Positions 9,501-18,055 are shown, numbered from the stretch's first letter. The stretch is 64,000 nucleotides of DNA from Planctomycetaceae bacterium (GCA_021732785.1 JAKFUG010000014.1:186001-250000); one strand, 5' to 3'. Numbers and translations: made by a program. Notes: a model not told the origin generated them from the letters alone.

Positions 9501-10380
9501 TTTCCGACAGGCCGGTGTATTCCGGGCTTTGAACCAGCAGATCGGAACGGACGAGTGCCGGGTAATCGAAGACTGTGGCTTTGTAGGCTTTCGTCGCGCG
9601 GCCATCGAACTGCACGGTGTAGGTGAGGTCGTGCATCACATTCGCGATGTGAGCCCCAAAGACCGGATCGTCGAGACTCTTTTCTGCCGGTTGCGTCCAT
9701 TCGGGGGTATTGGCCGCATTCAGCAACACGGAGACGCGGCTCGGCAACGGTTCGGGAAAGCGGGCCAGCACCAGTAGGTTCGTGCCGCGTTCGAGTTCGA
9801 CATCGCCCGGTTCAACTTTCACATCGAGCAAACGCTCTTCGGTCGCCACGCCGTTTGTCCCGGCAATTCCCGCCGCACTGGTTGTGGCCTGCGGTCGCAT
9901 GGCGAAAGCGACGATTGCCCCCAGCAACACCATTTCGAGAGCCGCACCGGTGCGCGGGCCCCAGATCTTCCAGCCGGGAACCAGTGTGGGCCATTCCTCG
10001 GCGTGGGCGTGAGCCAGGGTTTCCTGAATCACGAGTTCCGACAGCAAGCCTACACGGCCGGTCGTGACATCGGGAGTGATCTCAATCGCCGTGACCAGCC
10101 GGGCATTCAGATGCGGATAACGCTGTTCGATCGTGCGGGCCGTTTCCAGAATGCTGGGAGTTCGCTGGATGGCGGTCCATTCTGCGGCGAGCAACAGTCC
10201 AAGCGCAGAGACGGCCATCAGGACTACGAGTCCCAGGCCACCCTGCGGAAACAACAACAGCAACCCGGCGGAGAATATCACCGCCGCAGCCAGCGCGGCG
10301 GCACGATAGCTCCACTGCAGGGCTTGCTTCTGCCGCTGCTGAACCGCTGCCACGCGGGCGTGAAGTTGCTGCGTCATCAT
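6550..10380 (-). CDS. DUF4175-family large membrane / coiled-coil protein with Gly-Gln-Pro-rich segment
   Basis: A protein of 1276 residues. Two adjacent transmembrane helices near residues 25-65 and a third around 150-170 anchor it. The next 300 residues look beta-rich and periplasmic. From about 520 to 980 the sequence is strongly helical and charged (long Gln/Glu/Lys/Arg/Leu coiled coil), then comes a low-complexity Gly/Gln/Pro/Glu/Lys stretch (about 983-1165), and a short helical C-terminus. This matches the DUF4175 proteins found beside BatA, DUF58 and MoxR genes. No enzymatic motif is visible. It starts 12 bp after the BatA gene and overlaps the VWA gene by 4 bp. A structural or scaffolding role for the MoxR/VWA system is an inference. 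Confidence 0.83.
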   Translation of the reverse strand: MMTQQLHARVAAVQQRQKQALQWSYRAAALAAAVIFSAGLLLLFPQGGLGLVVLMAVSALGLLLAAEWTAIQRTPSILETARTIEQRYPHLNARLVTAIEITPDVTTGRVGLLSELVIQETLAHAHAEEWPTLVPGWKIWGPRTGAALEMVLLGAIVAFAMRPQATTSAAGIAGTNGVATEERLLDVKVEPGDVELERGTNLLVLARFPEPLPSRVSVLLNAANTPEWTQPAEKSLDDPVFGAHIANVMHDLTYTVQFDGRATKAYKATVFDYPALVRSDLLVQSPEYTGLSEKLIENAFEATMVEGAKITVKCRVNKALKSAELVSRGGERLPLMVDPKDPTRYTATLSPPSSQRYRLELIDDRDRKNRDPDEYRIDIVPNRPPRFELAFPGKDVRVSPLEELAIEGKVIDEYGLDEVGIVLQPAGQDPITISLGKDVRGSAPFAAKALSAMEDLRVEPDDLVSFFLFAVDRDRDGKPRRATSDLYFAEVRPFDESFRQMDNPGGAGGQKQPQGASGPSGAQGNQIEKVIQQQKQIVTATWNQQRAERTAWTKSDAEKINTVAESQKLTRTQLIELIPHLTGQVPQSIAATAVVRMDAAEKELLQSNEKESADPLQNAVASAQAAYQSLLKLRAKDHRVMQGQQAGGGAGASASPSEQQMQQLELSDKKNRYEQKQSGSDAAAANSAQQEDLAVLDRLKELARRQNDLNDKLKELEAALRLAETESQKEEIQRQLKRLRDDQQQLLHDTDEVRNKLAQSQRQEKFSEAKEQLDNARTRQLDATEALREGRLSQAISSSTRAERDLDKLQQDFRQQTSARFAEGMRDLRDQARQLVEQEKTLADKLAESTKPNPRSLRQNEDKQKLVEEFQEQRQALKDVLKQAKDMVQEAESAEPLLSQQLYDAVRQSRDTKVEPAMDAIPQLVQRGFVPEAQRAEEIAREGLEKLEKGIATAAEAVLGNEVEALKRAKSQIADLAQQLQQGFGRDGQTPGTNADGTPQEGEGAPGSNGEGKPGEGTGKPGDQPGSGKGESPQEGDKPGQPGGKSPGTGGKPGEGQGAGQQPGQGQGQQPGQGNQPGEGQGQGQGKGQGQSQGNQPGQGEQPGQGGNQPGQGSGNGPGNSATPRNAPGLRTQRGGQQPGPGAPQNGSDQGGMGGGNGSSPGGPLTSEQYREWSSRLRDVESMLTDPAMQAEVTKLREQARSLRAESKRHSQAPEWSLVKTSLYEPMVELQQRLAEEVAKRESKESLVPIDRDPVPARYRDLVRSYYERLGRGEEK
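6885..7432 (-). repeat. Low-complexity Gly/Gln/Pro coding repeat inside the DUF4175 gene
   Basis: The minus strand here encodes a run of roughly 180 residues built from short units such as GQGQGQQPGQGNQPGEG. The DNA shows irregular 6-18 bp reiterations of the type ttgccc/ggttg/ctggcc on the plus strand. The frame stays open in phase with the flanking DUF4175 domains. The same DNA also stays open on other frames, which explains several long spurious antisense reading frames. Such a segment is likely disordered and could vary in length between strains by slippage. Confidence 0.85.
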
Positions 10381-10392
10381 GAGACAGATTCC

Positions 10393-12462
10393 TTAAGTCT
10401 CGACCGACGATGCCGAAAGCACGGTCGATTGCCGCCATCCGGCGAGGACCGATTCCAGGACCAATAACCCAATCGCGGCGACGATCGCCCACCGCCAGAG
10501 TTGCTGCTGATGTTCGAGTTCAATCAGTTGCTGTTGCCGCAATTGCTCGGCGGCCGGTGCCGCCGAGGGAACCCTCGCTTTCGAGGACCATTTCACACCG
10601 TAGGCTTCGAGCTGTTCCGGCGATAACGGATCGGTGCGGCTTTCCTCCGGCGGCAAATTCACCGCGAGAGTGAGGACGTCCGCACCGGCTTGCACTTCAT
10701 ACAGACCGGGTTCCTCGGCAATCACGGACTCTTTCGCTTCCGCGATCCAGCTTTGTGACGAGGCATCGGGCTTCTTGATGACAGCCGTCGCCGCATCCAT
10801 GGGGATCGGCAGTGCTTCTCCCACGGAAGCGGAACTAACCGCCGGGCGGTCGCCCATCGCGTGTTCCAGGATTCGCCAAAGGAGCGGAACAAATTTGGTG
10901 GACCGGGCGAGTTGGCTGTCGGCGGGTTGCCAACCGGAGAGGAAGACCCACGACCGCCGCGCATCGCGATGCCATTCGACGATTGCCGGGTCGCCATCGT
11001 CGAACTGCACCAGCGCCCGCGCACCGTCCGGCAGGTCTCCGCTCCATTTTCGGTGCTTCCAGAAATGGATGCCTGAAAAATCGGCGAACTGGGCTTCTGC
11101 AAAGGGCGCGAACCATGCGCTCTCAAAATCGATTTCGGTCCAGAGAGCGTAGTCACGCACCCGGGCTTCCTCGAAGGTCCGTTGTTCACCGGCGACGCTT
11201 TCCCATAGCGCGGTCGCGGCCTCGGCATTCGGCGGCGACAACACGACGCGCGGATGCCGTCCGAGCAACTCGCGCAGCCCCGGTTCCTGCGGCAGCTTCG
11301 TCGCCACCACCAGATCCGGCGGTCCCGCAGCCGGAGCAGATTGCGGCCCCAGCATGGTGACCCGGTACTGCGGATTCGTCGTCAGCGCCCGCTCCAGATA
11401 AAACCGCTGACCAGACGGATCATCCGCGGCGTCATCCCCCACGAAGAGCACCTGACAGGGACGCGGCGTGCGGCGCGGCAACCAGAGCAGATTATCGAAT
11501 GGCTGATCGTCGCCCCGCAAAATCACGCTGCGGCCCAATTCCGGCGATGGGGGATTCGGCAGCGCCATCACGCGGCCCTGACCCGGCGGGACGAGCACTG
11601 TCAACAACGGCGGATCGTCGGTCGAAGAATCGCCCCAGTGCAACGTGAATTGCTGCATGCTCGACGCCAGATCGTTGGTGACACGAATCCGCATGCGAGA
11701 ATCGGAGGCATCGAGACTCGACGCCACTAGTTGCAGACCAGCATTCGAGGGGGATTTGGCTGTCGGTGCAATCCATTCAACGGGGATGTCGGCGGGCCAG
11801 TCGAATGCCCGCAAGGCCGAGAGATCGCTGCCCATTTGTAGATCGGAAATCAACCAGATGCGTTGCGGCCGCGGCAACGCGCGACCGGCCTGCGCTTCCT
11901 GCAAGGCCTGAGCCGTCCGCACCAATGCTTCGCCCAACCGGCTACCGCGCGACGTCGGCATCAGTCCCTGAGACCGTTCGAGCAGCAACGGACCGCGGGC
12001 ATTGGCTTCGAGATCGGCGACTTCGGCAAACGACATCTTCGGAACGAAGCGGTCGTCGTAGGTGAAGAACGCCGGGATGACGGACTTCGGCAAGGCCCCG
12101 ACTCGCTCCCGCAGTTTGGCCATCGCGCTGGACCAGACACCGTCGCGCTGCATGCTCGCGCTGGTATCGACTAGAATGGCGAGGAATTCACCGTCATCGG
12201 CGGCAATGGGAGTGGTGGCGGGAATGCGCCAGATCGGCCGGGCAAACGCCAGCGCGATGAGCAGCAAGGCGAGAGCACGTAGACACAGCAGCGCCCAATG
12301 TTCGATCTTGCTCAGCCGCGTCATCCGCGGCGGCGACGGGCGCAGAAACATCAGCGTCGAAAAGACACGTCGGCCGCGCGGTGTCCGGCGCCACAGGTGG
12401 AACACAATCGGCGCGGCGACCGCGAGGAGGCCCGCCAGATAAAACGGCGCGAGCCAACTCAT
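10393..12462 (-). CDS. BatA domain / VWA membrane protein
   Basis: A protein of 689 residues starting MSWLAPFYLAGLLAVAAPIV, followed by FHLWRRTPRGRRVFSTLMFL, the diagnostic N-terminal BatA (aerotolerance regulator) domain. A second helix lies around residues 58-75. The VWA domain follows, with MIDAS motif DTSAS in ILVDTSASMQRDGVW near residue 92. A long periplasmic region is closed by a C-terminal helix (LWRWAIVAAIGLLVLESVLAG). The protein is predicted to be anchored at both ends. It overlaps the DUF58 gene by 4 bp. In MoxR-type systems DUF58 and BatA partners are proposed to act with the AAA ATPase in protein maturation or stress tolerance; the substrate here is unknown. Confidence 0.88.
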   Translation of the reverse strand: MSWLAPFYLAGLLAVAAPIVFHLWRRTPRGRRVFSTLMFLRPSPPRMTRLSKIEHWALLCLRALALLLIALAFARPIWRIPATTPIAADDGEFLAILVDTSASMQRDGVWSSAMAKLRERVGALPKSVIPAFFTYDDRFVPKMSFAEVADLEANARGPLLLERSQGLMPTSRGSRLGEALVRTAQALQEAQAGRALPRPQRIWLISDLQMGSDLSALRAFDWPADIPVEWIAPTAKSPSNAGLQLVASSLDASDSRMRIRVTNDLASSMQQFTLHWGDSSTDDPPLLTVLVPPGQGRVMALPNPPSPELGRSVILRGDDQPFDNLLWLPRRTPRPCQVLFVGDDAADDPSGQRFYLERALTTNPQYRVTMLGPQSAPAAGPPDLVVATKLPQEPGLRELLGRHPRVVLSPPNAEAATALWESVAGEQRTFEEARVRDYALWTEIDFESAWFAPFAEAQFADFSGIHFWKHRKWSGDLPDGARALVQFDDGDPAIVEWHRDARRSWVFLSGWQPADSQLARSTKFVPLLWRILEHAMGDRPAVSSASVGEALPIPMDAATAVIKKPDASSQSWIAEAKESVIAEEPGLYEVQAGADVLTLAVNLPPEESRTDPLSPEQLEAYGVKWSSKARVPSAAPAAEQLRQQQLIELEHQQQLWRWAIVAAIGLLVLESVLAGWRQSTVLSASSVET

Positions 12463-13421
12463 CCCGGCCTCCGATTCGTCCCGCGGTTCCGTCGATCGCG
12501 CGACCGCAGCCGCGATCGCAACAATTCTCCCAACGAATCCCCCAGCGGTTCATTCGTGATCAGGCGGCGATAGGTCACACCGAGGCGACCGCAGATTTTT
12601 TCCACCGCCGCGAGGTGTTCGGTCATCCGCGATTGATAGTCCCGCCGCAGCATCGCCGGGTCGACATACAACTGCCGCCCGGTTTCGAGGTCTTCAAACA
12701 ACTCCGGCTGCTGGAAATCGAACGTGACTTCCGCCGGGTCGAGCACCTGGAAGACGAGGACTTCCTGCCCGCGAGCCGTGAGACAGCCGAGGCTCGTTTC
12801 AATGCGATCCAGCGGCGCGAGAAAATCGGAAACGACCACCAGCAAGCCGCGCTTGGTCAACCGTTCGGCGACCCGTTCCAACGGTTGACACAAGTCGGTC
12901 GCCTTGCCGGTACAGGGCTCATCGAGCATGACGAGCAACCGCCGCCAATGCCCGGCCCGATAGCGCGGCGGCAGGTACTCATCGACATCGCCCGAAAACC
13001 GTGCCAGGCCGACGGCATCCCGCTGGGCAATCAGAAAACGGCCAAACGTCGCCGCCAACGTCCGGGCATAATCGAACTTCGTGTGACCAAGGGTGCCGAA
13101 GTCCATCGACCGGCTGGCATCGAGCAGCAGCAGGCAACGGAGATTGGTTTCGTCTTCGAACCGCTTCACATAGAACCGGTCGCTGCGCGCGAGCAAGCGC
13201 CAATCGAGATAGCGTGGGTCGTCGCCGGGAACGTATTGCCGGTATTCGGTGAACTCGACGGAGAAACCGTGGTACGGGCTGCGATTGAGGCCGGTGGCAA
13301 AGCCTTCGACGACGTGGCGGGCGCGCAATTCCAGCGACTGAATCTGCAGCAACACGCGCGGGTCGACAAACCCGATCGGGTCGCTGCTGTTTGCTGCGGT
13401 CGCGGGGACGGCGGTGCTCAT
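12459..13421 (-). CDS. DUF58 domain-containing VWA-like protein
   Basis: A protein of 320 residues with no membrane helix. It carries the canonical DUF58 blocks: GFSVEFTEYRQYVPGDDPRY, then LDWRLLARSDRFYVKRFEDE, and the VWA-like strand LLLLDASRSMDFG with an intact DxSxS MIDAS motif near residue 110. DUF58 proteins are cytoplasmic partners of MoxR AAA ATPases and are nearly always encoded next to them. The gene overlaps moxR by 4 bp upstream and the BatA gene by 4 bp downstream, so the three are almost certainly translated together. The C-terminal 30 residues are very Arg-rich. Molecular role is unproven beyond association with the ATPase. Confidence 0.92.
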   Translation of the reverse strand: MSTAVPATAANSSDPIGFVDPRVLLQIQSLELRARHVVEGFATGLNRSPYHGFSVEFTEYRQYVPGDDPRYLDWRLLARSDRFYVKRFEDETNLRCLLLLDASRSMDFGTLGHTKFDYARTLAATFGRFLIAQRDAVGLARFSGDVDEYLPPRYRAGHWRRLLVMLDEPCTGKATDLCQPLERVAERLTKRGLLVVVSDFLAPLDRIETSLGCLTARGQEVLVFQVLDPAEVTFDFQQPELFEDLETGRQLYVDPAMLRRDYQSRMTEHLAAVEKICGRLGVTYRRLITNEPLGDSLGELLRSRLRSRDRRNRGTNRRPG

Positions 13422-14428
13422 TGGCCCGGAGCCTTCACGGTTTCAAGGAGCCGTTGAATCACGTTTTCGACGGTGACGCCCGCGGCTTCCGCCCGGTAGT
13501 TGGTGAGGATGCGATGCCGGAGCACGGGACCGGCCAGTTTCTTGATGTCATCAACGGTGACGTGGGCTCGGTTATCGATGAGTGCCCGGGCTTTGGCGCC
13601 GAGGATGAGGAATTGCGCGGCTCGCAGACCGGCCCCCCAGCCGACGTGTTCATTCACGAAGTCCGGCGTTTTTGCCTGTCGTGGTCGGGACGCCGCCGCC
13701 AGTTGCACGGCGTATCGAACCAGGTCTTCGGCGACCGGTACCGAGCGCACGAGGTTATGAATCGCAATGACATCGGCCCCCGTCAGCACCGGTTCAATCG
13801 CCTGCCCTTTCCCGGCAGTGGTTCGCATCACCACGGCGACTTCATCCTGTTCGGGGAGATAATCGACCACCACGTTGAACATGAATCGGTCCAACTGCGC
13901 TTCCGGCAGCGGGTACGTCCCTTCCATTTCAATCGGGTTCTGCGTCGCTAACACGAAGAACGGTTCTTCCAGCGGATACCGCACCCCGGCGGCGGTCACC
14001 TGCAATTCCTGCATGGCTTCCAGCAACGAGGCCTGCGTCTTCGGCGGCGTGCGGTTGATTTCATCCGCAAGTAACACTTGCGTGAAAATCGGCCCGCGAA
14101 TGAACGTCATGCGTCGCCGGCCGGTTTCGTCTTCCTGCAGGATTTCCGTCCCGGTGATGTCGGCGGGCATCAGGTCGGGGGTGAATTGAATCCGCTGAAA
14201 CTTCAGATGAAAGAGCTGCGCAATCGACTTCACCAGCAGCGTCTTCGCCAGCCCCGGCGCTCCGGTGATGAGGCAATGCCCGCCAGCGAAGAGCGCGATC
14301 AGCAATTGTTCAACCGCGTGTTCCTGACCAATGATCGTTTTGGCCAGTTCATCGCGCAGCTTCTGCTTCGAGGAACGCACCAGGTCCAGTACGCGGCGTT
14401 CGTCGTCAGCGTTCGGTAGTTCAGACAT
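13418..14428 (-). CDS. MoxR-family AAA+ ATPase
   Basis: A protein of 336 residues from the ATG at 14428 (MSELPNADDERR); an in-frame ATG at 14440 is less likely, and any longer reading enters the inverted repeat upstream. Walker A is GAPGLAKT (about 56-63) and Walker B lies in LLADEINRTPPKTQASLLEA (about 119-138). Sensor-like RFMFNVVVDYLPEQDE and ATQNPIEMEGTYPLPEAQLD are typical of the MRP/MoxR class. These ATPases act as chaperones that remodel or insert cofactors into target proteins, together with DUF58/VWA partners. It heads the ATGA-linked series moxR-DUF58-batA. The upstream hairpin at 14444-14522 separates it from the DUF4159 gene. Confidence 0.95.
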   Translation of the reverse strand: MSELPNADDERRVLDLVRSSKQKLRDELAKTIIGQEHAVEQLLIALFAGGHCLITGAPGLAKTLLVKSIAQLFHLKFQRIQFTPDLMPADITGTEILQEDETGRRRMTFIRGPIFTQVLLADEINRTPPKTQASLLEAMQELQVTAAGVRYPLEEPFFVLATQNPIEMEGTYPLPEAQLDRFMFNVVVDYLPEQDEVAVVMRTTAGKGQAIEPVLTGADVIAIHNLVRSVPVAEDLVRYAVQLAAASRPRQAKTPDFVNEHVGWGAGLRAAQFLILGAKARALIDNRAHVTVDDIKKLAGPVLRHRILTNYRAEAAGVTVENVIQRLLETVKAPGQ

Positions 14429-14443
14429 GCGGCAGTCCATTGA

Positions 14444-14522
14444 GGTGGTCGGTGGCGGGTGATCGGTGGCAGGCAGAAGAATTCTGCATTTACCTGTCAC
14501 CGATCACCCACCACCTGCCACC
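14444..14522. repeat. Imperfect 30-bp inverted repeat between the DUF4159 and moxR genes
   Basis: The arm at 14444-14473 and the arm at 14493-14522 are reverse complements at 26 of 30 positions. The 19-nt loop itself contains a small palindrome (gcagaa / ttctgc). The arms are built of GGTGG and GGTGATCGG units, so the element looks like dispersed intergenic repeat text rather than a classic terminator: there is no T-tract on either side. It could reduce expression of moxR relative to the DUF4159 gene or act as an RNA-stability hairpin. Confidence 0.8.
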
Positions 14523-14526
14523 TGTT

Positions 14527-15345
14527 TCAGTGCGTCATCGCGTAAAACACAATGTTGATTCCGAGCGGATACGCTTTCTTCTCGGACATTTCGCGGAAAT
14601 AGTCTTTGTTCTCGCCTTCCCGCTCCCAGCCGTCGCCGAGATCGGTGTTGTGGCAGATGATGGACATCATGCGGCCCTTGTCGTCGAAGATCCCTTTGTA
14701 ATGGACTTCGCGGGCGTCCGGGCGCTCCCACGTCACCGACGTGCCATAGGCTTCAAACACGCCGATGCTGGGAATTTGCGGCTTCTCTTTCAGATCGTAG
14801 ACCGCATGAAAGATTGGATGTTCGAGCGGCAATTCGAGCGGCTCCCTGTCCGGGAAAACGCGTTTGATCTCGCCGTAAAAGTTGGCGTACTCGGCTTCGC
14901 CCCAGAAGTCGTCGACCATCAGGAAACCGCCGTTGAGCAGATACCGCCGCAGCGCAACCACTTCTTCATCGGTGAAGGTCAAATCTCCCGGTTCGATGAT
15001 GTAGATGAACGGGTATTTGAAAAGCTGCGGATCGGTCAGTTCGAGAATCGCGCCGTTGGGGTCGACCTTCAGCGAGGTCAGTTGCTGCAGGCGATACGAA
15101 AAATTGAGGTCGGCGTCGGGGTAATCGGTGTGCCAGCGGCCCCACCGGGCGTACGAGTTGTATCGGACGCGGACAAACGTGAAGAGATCGTCTTTAAACG
15201 GCGTGTCGATCTCCCACGTCGGGACACCGTTGCGATCGCCGCTCATCGTCCGCTGCATACGACCGCCAAATTGCGCTTCGCCGTGCGACGAAAACAACGC
15301 CGTCACCGCGGCGAGCAGCGTCAGCAAGATCCATCGCATGCGCAT
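14527..15345 (-). CDS. DUF4159 domain-containing exported protein
   Basis: A protein of 272 residues beginning MRMRWILLTLLAAVTALFSS, a clear signal peptide with a likely cleavage near GEAQFGG. The mature part holds FIYIIEPGDLTFTDEEVVAL and LNGGFLMVDDFWGEAEYANF, the hallmark of DUF4159, an amidotransferase-like fold that is commonly encoded in MoxR/BatA clusters. Family members lack amidotransferase catalytic residues, so a binding or structural role is likelier than catalysis. It begins 12 bp after the stop of the TPR/peptidase gene and lies upstream of moxR across the inverted repeat. Periplasmic location is inferred from the signal peptide. Confidence 0.88.
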   Translation of the reverse strand: MRMRWILLTLLAAVTALFSSHGEAQFGGRMQRTMSGDRNGVPTWEIDTPFKDDLFTFVRVRYNSYARWGRWHTDYPDADLNFSYRLQQLTSLKVDPNGAILELTDPQLFKYPFIYIIEPGDLTFTDEEVVALRRYLLNGGFLMVDDFWGEAEYANFYGEIKRVFPDREPLELPLEHPIFHAVYDLKEKPQIPSIGVFEAYGTSVTWERPDAREVHYKGIFDDKGRMMSIICHNTDLGDGWEREGENKDYFREMSEKKAYPLGINIVFYAMTH

Positions 15346-15357
15346 GGGGACGGGTTC

Positions 15358-17886
15358 CTAGTTCGACAAATCATCAAGGGCCGATAACGGCGGCGCGGCG
15401 AGTTCCCACAGCAAATCCTGAGCAGCGCGATACCGGGGTGCCCGTTCCAGCGATTCCAGCAGATGCCGCTTGGCGGCCAATGGTGACACTGGTATCAGCA
15501 GTTTGGCAAGCCGAAAATGGGCTTCGGCGCGATCGGGCGTGCCGAGAGCCAGCAACGAACGCCACGCGGCGATGGCGTCGTCCGCTTTGTGAAGTTGTTC
15601 GGCGGCTTCCGCGGCAGGACGATGGAGTTCCGTCAGCAACGGATTGATCGCCCGCAGGCGATGGGCCGTATCGGACAACGCTTGCCAATCTTTCGCGGCG
15701 AATTGCAATTCGAGCAACCGCCGTAGGGCCGACGACGGGGCATCTGCCACACGGATAAACCGTTCCAGCACCTGCCGCTCGGCGAGAACATCGCCCTGCT
15801 TCTGACAGCACCGGGCCAGCGGTTCATACGGACTATCGCCCCCGGCATAATCGGGCAGGAAATCGACCAGCGTCTGCAATGTCTTGCGGGCTTTGCCAAA
15901 CTCACGGTGCTGGAAATCGTAGGCCGCCAGCGCATTCAAGCCGACCCAACTGGTGGGATGATCGTCCACCCATTGCTTCAACGCATTCGGATCGTCGTTG
16001 TTGACGATCGCGGACAGATCGTGATCTTCCCAATCGACAGCAGGCCCAAATTTGCGAGCCACATTTTGAGCATATTCAACAAATTGCTCGTTGAGTTCTT
16101 TCAACGGTCCATAGCGGCGCTCCAGGGAATCTTCCGCGGTCATGCCCGTTGCGAGATCGGCGAGCACTTGTCGCATGACATCAACGCCGCCGTGCTCCAT
16201 CAGAAATTCGACGACGAGCGACGCCTGGAAATAAGCGAACTGCAAGTGTTGTGGCGTCTCCGGCGCGAGAAACGCCCCGCTCATCTCGTTCAGCGGCGTG
16301 AGGTCGCCTTTGAGAATCCATTCCCGATACCGCGGCGACATCCGCTGGCCCCACGTCGAATCGCCCTGCCGTTCTTCGTAGACCGAAATCCCTTCGCTGA
16401 GCCAGCGTGGCATGCGATTGTGCGTCAGTTCCAGCGTCACGACATGACAGAATTCGTGCCACAAAACCGCTTGCCAGTTCGCTGGATTTTCGGCCTGCGA
16501 CGCCGGGCTGTTCGCCGTGATCACCTTGCCGAAGCAGACGCCGAGGTAGCCGCTCGCGCCGGGCAAACCGAAGGTGCGAACCGCGAAATCGTTCGGTTCG
16601 GGAAAGATTTCGACGGTGATCGGCTCCGTGATGTGATAGCCATACTTCTCACCGAGCGTGCGATGGGCGCGCGTGAGCAATTGCAGCACATCTTCGCCGT
16701 AGACGGTCGCTTCGAGGGCTTCCATCCGGACGCGGAGGCCGTCCCGTTCCAGCGTGACGTACTTCAGCAGCTTGTCGCGGAGTTCGAGCAGATTGAAGAC
16801 CTGCACATCGTAGCCGTCTTGCTGATGGACTTCGTCGGCAAGCTTCCAGGCCTCGACATTGCGGCCAAGGCGCAACCAGTCTTGCACGAGTTGGATACGG
16901 GCCGGCAGGTAATTCGGATCGAAATCGAGCGCCAATTGCTGATGCGCGGCCCCTTCGGCGAAGCGATATTTTCTTGAAAGCTTGCGGCCGATCAGAAAAT
17001 CAACCCGCGGATTTTTCGACCACGTGGACAACGCGGACGCGCGGGCGATTTCCGCCGCTTTGGGATCGTTTTCCAGCGTCGCCAGCACGACGCGATAGGC
17101 CCAGGCATCGGGGTGCTGCGGGTTGACCGTTTCGATCTTCGTCAGCAGTTCTTTCGCGTCGTTGTACTGCTCGGCATCAATCGCGTGTTCGACACGAAAC
17201 AACAACGACGGCACGTGCTGCGGATTGATCGCGATCGCCTGGGACAACGCGCCGAAAGCTTTCGGGCGATCGTCGTTCTCCAACGCACGAGCTTGGCCGT
17301 AGAGCAAGTCGGGATCATCCGGGTGCAGTTCCTGGGCCTGTCGGAAGAGATCGGCAGCGAGTTCAAAATCCTGCTTTTCGAGTGCCAGATCGCCCATCGC
17401 CAGCCAGACATCGCGCAATTTCGGGCTCTGCTGTTTCGCGCGGTCGTAGAGTTTTTCAAGCACCGCGCGGGCATCGGCTCCTTTGGCGATTTCTGACCGA
17501 CCGATAGCAACGAGGCTTTCCGGGTCGGTGTACCGCCAAGGGGCTTGGGTCGCCTGGGTTTCGATCTCGCGCACCCAAATGGTGGTGAGTTCCGGTTGAC
17601 CCGCGAGCCGCGCCGACAGCAATCCGGCCTGGCGGAGACGAACGCTCCAACTGTAGCGCTGTAGTCCGGCCTGAATGGTCTCGACGGCTGGCTGATACCG
17701 ACCGACCGCGTTCTCCGCTTCGGCCTTGATCAGATACCATTCTTCGCCGAAGACCCGTTTTTCAATCGATTCCGCCGCGGACTTAATGACGGCGTCGTAT
17801 TCTCCGCGCCGCAGACCATCCCGCAATTTTGCGGCATCGGGGTCTGCGGCGGTGAGTTCGCCACTGAGGCCGCCGAGAAACAACAA
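15358..17886 (-). CDS. Secreted TPR protein with peptidase MA (gluzincin-like) domain
   Basis: About 842 residues if translation begins at TTG 17886. The open frame continues to an ATG at 18273, but the extra part crosses a dispersed inverted repeat and is not convincing protein; no ATG lies near the hydrophobic LLFLGGLSGELTAAD segment that should be the signal peptide. Several TPR-like helical pairs follow (for example the DDPDLLYGQARALENDDRP region). In mid-protein WHEFCHVVTLELTHNR supplies an HExxH zinc site, and LSEGISVYEE, 10-15 residues on, the downstream Glu, as in gluzincins of the peptidase MA group. More TPR-like repeats form the C-terminus. An exported zinc metallopeptidase with protein-interaction repeats is the best call. 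The stop is 12 bp before the DUF4159 gene. Confidence 0.8.
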   Translation of the reverse strand: MLFLGGLSGELTAADPDAAKLRDGLRRGEYDAVIKSAAESIEKRVFGEEWYLIKAEAENAVGRYQPAVETIQAGLQRYSWSVRLRQAGLLSARLAGQPELTTIWVREIETQATQAPWRYTDPESLVAIGRSEIAKGADARAVLEKLYDRAKQQSPKLRDVWLAMGDLALEKQDFELAADLFRQAQELHPDDPDLLYGQARALENDDRPKAFGALSQAIAINPQHVPSLLFRVEHAIDAEQYNDAKELLTKIETVNPQHPDAWAYRVVLATLENDPKAAEIARASALSTWSKNPRVDFLIGRKLSRKYRFAEGAAHQQLALDFDPNYLPARIQLVQDWLRLGRNVEAWKLADEVHQQDGYDVQVFNLLELRDKLLKYVTLERDGLRVRMEALEATVYGEDVLQLLTRAHRTLGEKYGYHITEPITVEIFPEPNDFAVRTFGLPGASGYLGVCFGKVITANSPASQAENPANWQAVLWHEFCHVVTLELTHNRMPRWLSEGISVYEERQGDSTWGQRMSPRYREWILKGDLTPLNEMSGAFLAPETPQHLQFAYFQASLVVEFLMEHGGVDVMRQVLADLATGMTAEDSLERRYGPLKELNEQFVEYAQNVARKFGPAVDWEDHDLSAIVNNDDPNALKQWVDDHPTSWVGLNALAAYDFQHREFGKARKTLQTLVDFLPDYAGGDSPYEPLARCCQKQGDVLAERQVLERFIRVADAPSSALRRLLELQFAAKDWQALSDTAHRLRAINPLLTELHRPAAEAAEQLHKADDAIAAWRSLLALGTPDRAEAHFRLAKLLIPVSPLAAKRHLLESLERAPRYRAAQDLLWELAAPPLSALDDLSN

Positions 17887-17904
17887 GGAGAGAAAGAGAA
17901 GAGG

Positions 17905-18022
17905 TTGGCCACAGAAGGCACAGAATTCACAAAAGGAAGAAAAATGAAGGGAGAGAAAGGCTCGAACTCTTTCTATCCCTCCTGGGTCTTCTTTTGTGCT
18001 CTTTGTGCCTCTTGTGGCAAAA
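17905..18022. repeat. Inverted repeat of CACAGAAGGCACAGA-like intergenic text
   Basis: The arm 17905-17939 and the reverse complement of 17988-18022 share about 28 of 35 positions. Both arms consist of short reiterated units (gccaca, ggcaca, cacaaaag). Similar reiterated strings occur as dispersed intergenic elements in many environmental bacteria; that is general knowledge and was not checked here. The element lies immediately upstream of the TPR/peptidase gene and stays open in that gene's frame. The whole 17887-18285 stretch (399 bp) holds no other gene I can support; it also contains the hairpin at 18056-18078. Confidence 0.75.
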
Positions 18023-18055
18023 ACGCCCTTCCGTATTCGCTGACGGATGTTTGAG

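Noticed and set aside
14444-14522. The 30-bp inverted repeat as a rho-independent terminator
   Set aside because: No T-rich tract on either side, a long 19-nt loop, and the downstream moxR gene appears to belong to the same functional cluster.
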